From: an uncultured Clostridia bacterium
GTDB taxonomy: Bacteria > Bacillota > Clostridia > TANB77 > CAG-508
NCBI GenBank assembly: GCA_947584125.1
Contig: CANPWI010000004.1
Location: 1 to 24,743, forward strand
Direction: 5' to 3'
DNA length: 24,743 nt
Made by a program: the position numbers and the translations under genes
Notes under the pieces: generated by a model
Databases searched by the model: none
What the model saw: the letters and a program-made list of their open reading frames with translations, nothing else
What the model was told of the DNA's origin: nothing
In this document: piece by piece, positions 22,002 through 24,743 of the stretch
Numbering within the stretch: the first letter of the stretch is position 1
Layout: each line of letters starts with the position of its first letter

Positions 22002-22950
22002 TATTTTTTTCCTCCTTTTCATCTGTTATTAACTTAATAAATGCATCTTCTAGTGTAATCTCCTTTTTTTTCATTTCAAAAATTGTAATATTTTCTTTTG
22101 CAAAATTTTCGAATATATCTTTTCTTAAATCTTTCTTTTCATTACTAGTAATTTGATATGTTTTTGTTCCATCTTCATTATCTTTTAACAGTTTTAATTC
22201 TTTAATATCTGTAATTTTAGATACTGTTTTCTCTATTTTATTTTGCTTATCTTCTACAGTAATTAATATTTGATTTTCATCTTTTAATTTTTCTTCCAAA
22301 TTTTTAGGAGAATCTATCTCTACAATTTCTCCCTTATTAATTATTATTACTTTTTCACAAATTTGACTAACCTCTGATAATATATGAGAACTTAAAATTA
22401 TTGTATGAGTTTTACCTAAACTTTTTATTAATTCCCTTATTTGTGTAATTTGCTTTGGGTCAAGTCCTACTGTTGGCTCATCTAATATAAGTACCTCTGG
22501 ATTTCCAACAAGTGCTCCAGCTAAACTCACTCTTTGCTTATACCCTCTTGATAAGTTTTTTATTAGTTTATTTGATACCTCCTCTAACCCTGTTTGTTTC
22601 ATTATTTTTTCTATTTCATCTTTTGCCTCAAACTTACTAACATTTTTTAATTCTTGCATAAATTTTATAAATTCTTTTACCGTAAAATCTTGATATAAAG
22701 GTACATTTTCTGGCATATATCCAATACATCTTTTTGCTTTTTTACTATTTTCCTCCATTAGATATCCATTAACAATTATTTTCCCTTCAGTTGGTTCTAT
22801 ATATCCTGTTATCATATTCATTGTTGTTGTTTTTCCTGCACCATTTGGTCCTAAAAAACCTACAATTTCTCCTTTATTAATTGCAAAATTAATATTATTT
22901 ATAGCAACAAAATTGCCATATTTTTTAGTAACATTTATAACCTCTATCAA
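21994..22950 (-). CDS. ABC transporter ATP-binding protein (GldA/CcmA-like)
   Basis: ATPase of 318 residues that should power the permease encoded next. Walker A is GPNGAGKT at 34-41, the signature is LSRGYKQR at 133-140, Walker B with catalytic Glu is VLILDEPT at 153-160, and the switch His is His189. A C-terminal extension of about 100 residues is typical of GldA-like members. It begins the operon ATPase-permease-GldG. The start is TTG 22950, eight bases after AAAGGAGG. The promoter is 22980-23008. Substrate is unknown. Confidence 0.92.
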   Translation of the reverse strand: MIEVINVTKKYGNFVAINNINFAINKGEIVGFLGPNGAGKTTTMNMITGYIEPTEGKIIVNGYLMEENSKKAKRCIGYMPENVPLYQDFTVKEFIKFMQELKNVSKFEAKDEIEKIMKQTGLEEVSNKLIKNLSRGYKQRVSLAGALVGNPEVLILDEPTVGLDPKQITQIRELIKSLGKTHTIILSSHILSEVSQICEKVIIINKGEIVEIDSPKNLEEKLKDENQILITVEDKQNKIEKTVSKITDIKELKLLKDNEDGTKTYQITSNEKKDLRKDIFENFAKENITIFEMKKKEITLEDAFIKLITDEKEEKNNA

Positions 22951-22979
22951 TTTTTTACCTCCTTTAGTTTACTTTTTTT

Positions 22980-23008
22980 ATATTATCATGGTCTTTTATC
23001 TATTTCAA
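22980..23008 (-). promoter_or_regulatory. promoter of the ABC operon
   Basis: Minus strand TTGAAA (23008-23003), 17-base spacer, TAATAT (22985-22980). Confidence 0.55.
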
Positions 23009-23042
23009 TAATTTTCCATTATAATTCATACAAAATTCACAT

Positions 23043-23074
23043 ATAAAGCACACAATATGCATTGTGTGCTTTAT
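23043..23074 (-). terminator. hairpin after the PF06541 gene, probable terminator
   Basis: Perfect 14-pair stem (23043-23056 with 23061-23074) and a 4-base loop that overlaps the stop codon. The T tract on the minus strand is broken (TTTATATGTG), so strength is uncertain. Confidence 0.6.
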
Positions 23075-23757
23075 TATTTAACTTTATCTCTTATAAAAAT
23101 TTCATTTCCTTCTTCATCTATATATCTTAAATTAGGAAAAGTTTTTAACATTACATCATTTGAAAAGACGGTTTCTTCAAACTTTCTAATTATTGGTATA
23201 TCTATAACTCCACCTTTTCCATATACAACTCTATTTTGATATGCATTTATTCCCCATACTGTAATTATTGCATCAATTATTAAAAATATTAATAATATTA
23301 TTTCTATAATTTTTCTTTTTGGTATTTTACTTATTATATTATCTATAAGTGGCTTAATCCATTTTAATAGAATAATTGATAGAATTCCCCAGAAAATTGA
23401 ATAAAGTATACATATTCTACCATTTAAATTAAACCTTAAATATGAATATTCCCAAAACCTTATTCCATATATTGCTTCTAGTATATAACTAATTATATAT
23501 TCTACAAACCCACCAACAATAGCACCTGTAAAAAATACTTTCGTAGGAGATTTTTCTAAACTATAAGTAGAAACAATTAATACACTTGCGCCTAGTCCAT
23601 ATACTGGACAAAATGGACCAAATAATAATCCTTTTCTGCTTTCTAAAATTCCTGTAGTTATATATCCATACATGGTCTCAACAAACAATCCAACTACACT
23701 AAAAAATACAAAATACCAAAACACTTGACTTATGGTTAATTTTTTATTATTTTCCAT
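23074..23757 (-). CDS. PF06541 family multi-spanning membrane protein
   Basis: Protein of 227 residues with about five hydrophobic helices (about 10-30, 43-65, 72-95, 115-133 and 148-168) and a soluble C-terminal tail of about 55 residues. Features of the family are FVETMYGY, GPFCPVYGLGA and GRICILYSIFWG. Databases label the family putative ABC transporter permease, but it has no ABC-2 or ABC-1 permease motif and its promoter separates it from the ABC operon downstream, so I do not infer transport. ATG 23757 has only a weak ribosome binding site (GGTGATG). Promoter 23773-23801. Confidence 0.8.
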   Translation of the reverse strand: MENNKKLTISQVFWYFVFFSVVGLFVETMYGYITTGILESRKGLLFGPFCPVYGLGASVLIVSTYSLEKSPTKVFFTGAIVGGFVEYIISYILEAIYGIRFWEYSYLRFNLNGRICILYSIFWGILSIILLKWIKPLIDNIISKIPKRKIIEIILLIFLIIDAIITVWGINAYQNRVVYGKGGVIDIPIIRKFEETVFSNDVMLKTFPNLRYIDEEGNEIFIRDKVK

Positions 23758-23772
23758 TACATCACCGATATA

Positions 23773-23801
23773 ATTTTATACTATTTTTTTACATTTTTCA
23801 A
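23773..23801 (-). promoter_or_regulatory. promoter of the PF06541 gene
   Basis: Minus strand TTGAAA (23801-23796), 17-base spacer, TAAAAT (23778-23773). Confidence 0.55.
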
Positions 23802-23811
23802 CAAAATTTTT

Positions 23812-24240
23812 CTACTCTTTTATTAAACCTTGAAATTTATCACTAAATTCTTTTTTATATTTTTTTAAATTAATTGGTCTTAAATTTTTATCTGTAAAAC
23901 AATGCTTTGTTTCTGCAATTATTACAGTTTGGTTATTTGATTTATTTATTACATTATATCCTACTGTCATTCTAACTCCAGAATAATCTTTAACATAAGG
24001 TATAATAAGTATAGTATCTCCAAATGTTACATGATTTTTATATGTACAATTTACTCCTATAACTGGTATATTTACTCCTTCTTTTTCAAGTAATTCATAA
24101 GGCATATCTATAGCTTCTAACCAGTAGCATCTTGCCTCCTCTAAAAATCTTATATAATTTGAATGATGTACTACTCCCATTTTATCTGTTTCATAATAGT
24201 TTACTGTTCTTTCATAAAAATATTCTTCTTTTCCTTCCAT
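23812..24240 (-). CDS. YbgC/FadM-like acyl-CoA thioesterase
   Basis: Hotdog-fold protein of 142 residues. The catalytic segment YYETDKMGVVHHSNYIRFLEE (split across 15-35) has the active-site Asp19 followed by the GVVHHSNY motif of 4-hydroxybenzoyl-CoA thioesterase relatives. The family hydrolyses acyl-CoA or acyl-ACP thioesters in the cytoplasm; the chain length cannot be read from the sequence. ATG 24240 follows AAGGAGG and the gene has its own promoter (24264-24292). The gene reads towards the PF06541 gene but that gene has a separate promoter. Confidence 0.88.
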   Translation of the reverse strand: MEGKEEYFYERTVNYYETDKMGVVHHSNYIRFLEEARCYWLEAIDMPYELLEKEGVNIPVIGVNCTYKNHVTFGDTILIIPYVKDYSGVRMTVGYNVINKSNNQTVIIAETKHCFTDKNLRPINLKKYKKEFSDKFQGLIKE

Positions 24241-24263
24241 TATTAATCCTCCTTAACTTTTTT

Positions 24264-24292
24264 ATTATATAATCTAAATAAAAAAAAATCAA
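24264..24292 (-). promoter_or_regulatory. promoter of the thioesterase gene
   Basis: Minus strand TTGATT (24292-24287), 17-base spacer, TATAAT (24269-24264). Confidence 0.65.
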
Positions 24293-24493
24293 GGTTTATG
24301 TTTATTTAGGTTCATATATTTAATATTTAACCTATTATTAAAATTTTAATTATATATTAATTTATTTTGTTATATAAACATATATTTTGTTTAATTTTAT
24401 AAAATATTTTATTAAGTTTACAAAATATGACATTTTATGTTATAGAATTTTGATATAATTTTAACATTGTTCTTATGAAAGGGGTGTATGTTT

Positions 24494-24724
24494 ATGGCTA
24501 ATAATATTATTGATTTTAATACTGCAAAGAATATAAAAAAAATGAATGTTAGAGAAATTGGTAATATTAATATTACAGTATTTTTAGAAGAATCTACAAA
24601 ATGTTCTATGTATTATATATTACCAAATAGAAAAGAACTTATTCCAATTGTAGATTTAATAGATGATGTACTTTCACAAAATAGTTTTAAACTTATTGAA
24701 GAGTTAAAAGTTAAAAGGCTGTAG
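24494..24724 (+). CDS. small protein of unknown function
   Basis: I do not recognise this protein. It has about 76 residues, no membrane helix and no cysteine motif beyond a single Cys, with alternating strand-like (NINITVFLEE, CSMYYILPN) and helical (IPIVDLIDDVLS, KLIEELKVKRL) segments, so it is probably a small soluble alpha/beta protein. Two ATGs are in frame. ATG 24494 is preferred because AAAGGGG lies nine bases upstream; ATG 24488 is only three bases from it. A TATAAT at 24454-24459 is a possible -10 without a good -35. A terminator-like hairpin follows at once, so the gene is probably real and monocistronic. The 250 bases before it are AT-rich, with nothing else seen. Confidence 0.6.
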   Translation: MANNIIDFNTAKNIKKMNVREIGNINITVFLEESTKCSMYYILPNRKELIPIVDLIDDVLSQNSFKLIEELKVKRL

Positions 24725-24743
24725 TGCTTTTTAACTTTATTTT
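24707..24743 (+). terminator. terminator of the last gene
   Basis: AAAGTTAAAAG (24707-24717) pairs with CTTTTTAACTTT (24727-24738) with one bulged T, and is followed by ATTTT at the window end. The 5' arm lies inside the coding sequence. Confidence 0.65.

Noticed and set aside
19859..22950. Gliding motility system
   Set aside because: Only GldA/F/G-type ABC components are present, without other gliding proteins; such ABC systems are widespread in non-gliding Firmicutes.
23074..23757. PF06541 protein as permease of the adjacent ABC operon
   Set aside because: It has a separate promoter and a hairpin after its stop, and the operon already contains its own GldF-like permease.
1..24743. Mobile element, prophage, CRISPR array or defence island
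   Set aside because: No transposase, integrase, repeat array, phage structural gene or known defence motif was seen on either strand; composition is uniform.

Overview
The window is a very AT-rich chromosomal segment of an anaerobic, probably spore-forming Clostridia-type Firmicute. The signs are strong A/T codon bias, AGGAGG-type ribosome binding sites, sigma-A type promoters, a Spo0E-like phosphatase, a class III (oxygen-sensitive) ribonucleotide reductase, the YfmF/YfmH peptidase-like pair, a PF06541 membrane protein and a DUF5711 protein. I see no phage, insertion sequence, integrase, CRISPR array or defence island. It reads as core housekeeping and cell-envelope genome, mostly on the minus strand.

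Layout. 1-2755 (minus): start of a signal peptidase I gene, then a PhoR/WalK-like sensor kinase and its OmpR-type response regulator separated by an apparent internal terminator, then a small Spo0E-like phosphatase gene. 2962-5796 (minus): the active/inactive M16 pair YfmH/YfmF and ribosomal protein S21 (GTG start, 56 codons). 5930-9590: the anaerobic ribonucleotide reductase nrdD-nrdG operon, divergent from a Crp/Fnr-type regulator gene. Their 342-base intergenic region holds two copies of one dyad, GTTGYA-N2-TGCAAC. One copy lies near -41 of the nrdD promoter and the other covers the -35 of the regulator's own promoter. 9608-12569 (minus): ftsH and a short tilS. 12703-12778 (plus): an initiator tRNA-fMet with a near-perfect promoter and a strong terminator. 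12825-14402 (minus): a LOG-family protein, an XRE/HigA-like regulator and a membrane-anchored ComEA-like DNA-binding protein.

14559-19813 is a cell-envelope block: a D-Ala-D-Ala carboxypeptidase (plus), then minus-strand LCP-family glycopolymer transferase, CvpA, a membrane-anchored DUF5711 protein and a YkvI-like multi-spanning protein interrupted by a frameshift. 19859-22950 (minus) is a GldA/GldF/GldG-type ABC export operon whose permease is also frameshifted. 23074-24240 (minus) carries a PF06541 membrane protein and a YbgC-like acyl-CoA thioesterase, each with its own promoter. A short unrecognised plus-strand gene closes the window.

The most interesting points are the paired dyads that suggest a private Crp/Fnr-nrdDG circuit, two single-base frameshifts about 2.3 kb apart, a terminator hairpin that also holds the ribosome binding site of the next gene, a TilS that stops before its usual C-terminal domain with no hpt between tilS and ftsH, and a run of UUG-initiated genes. 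I found nothing that looks like an undescribed multi-gene system.
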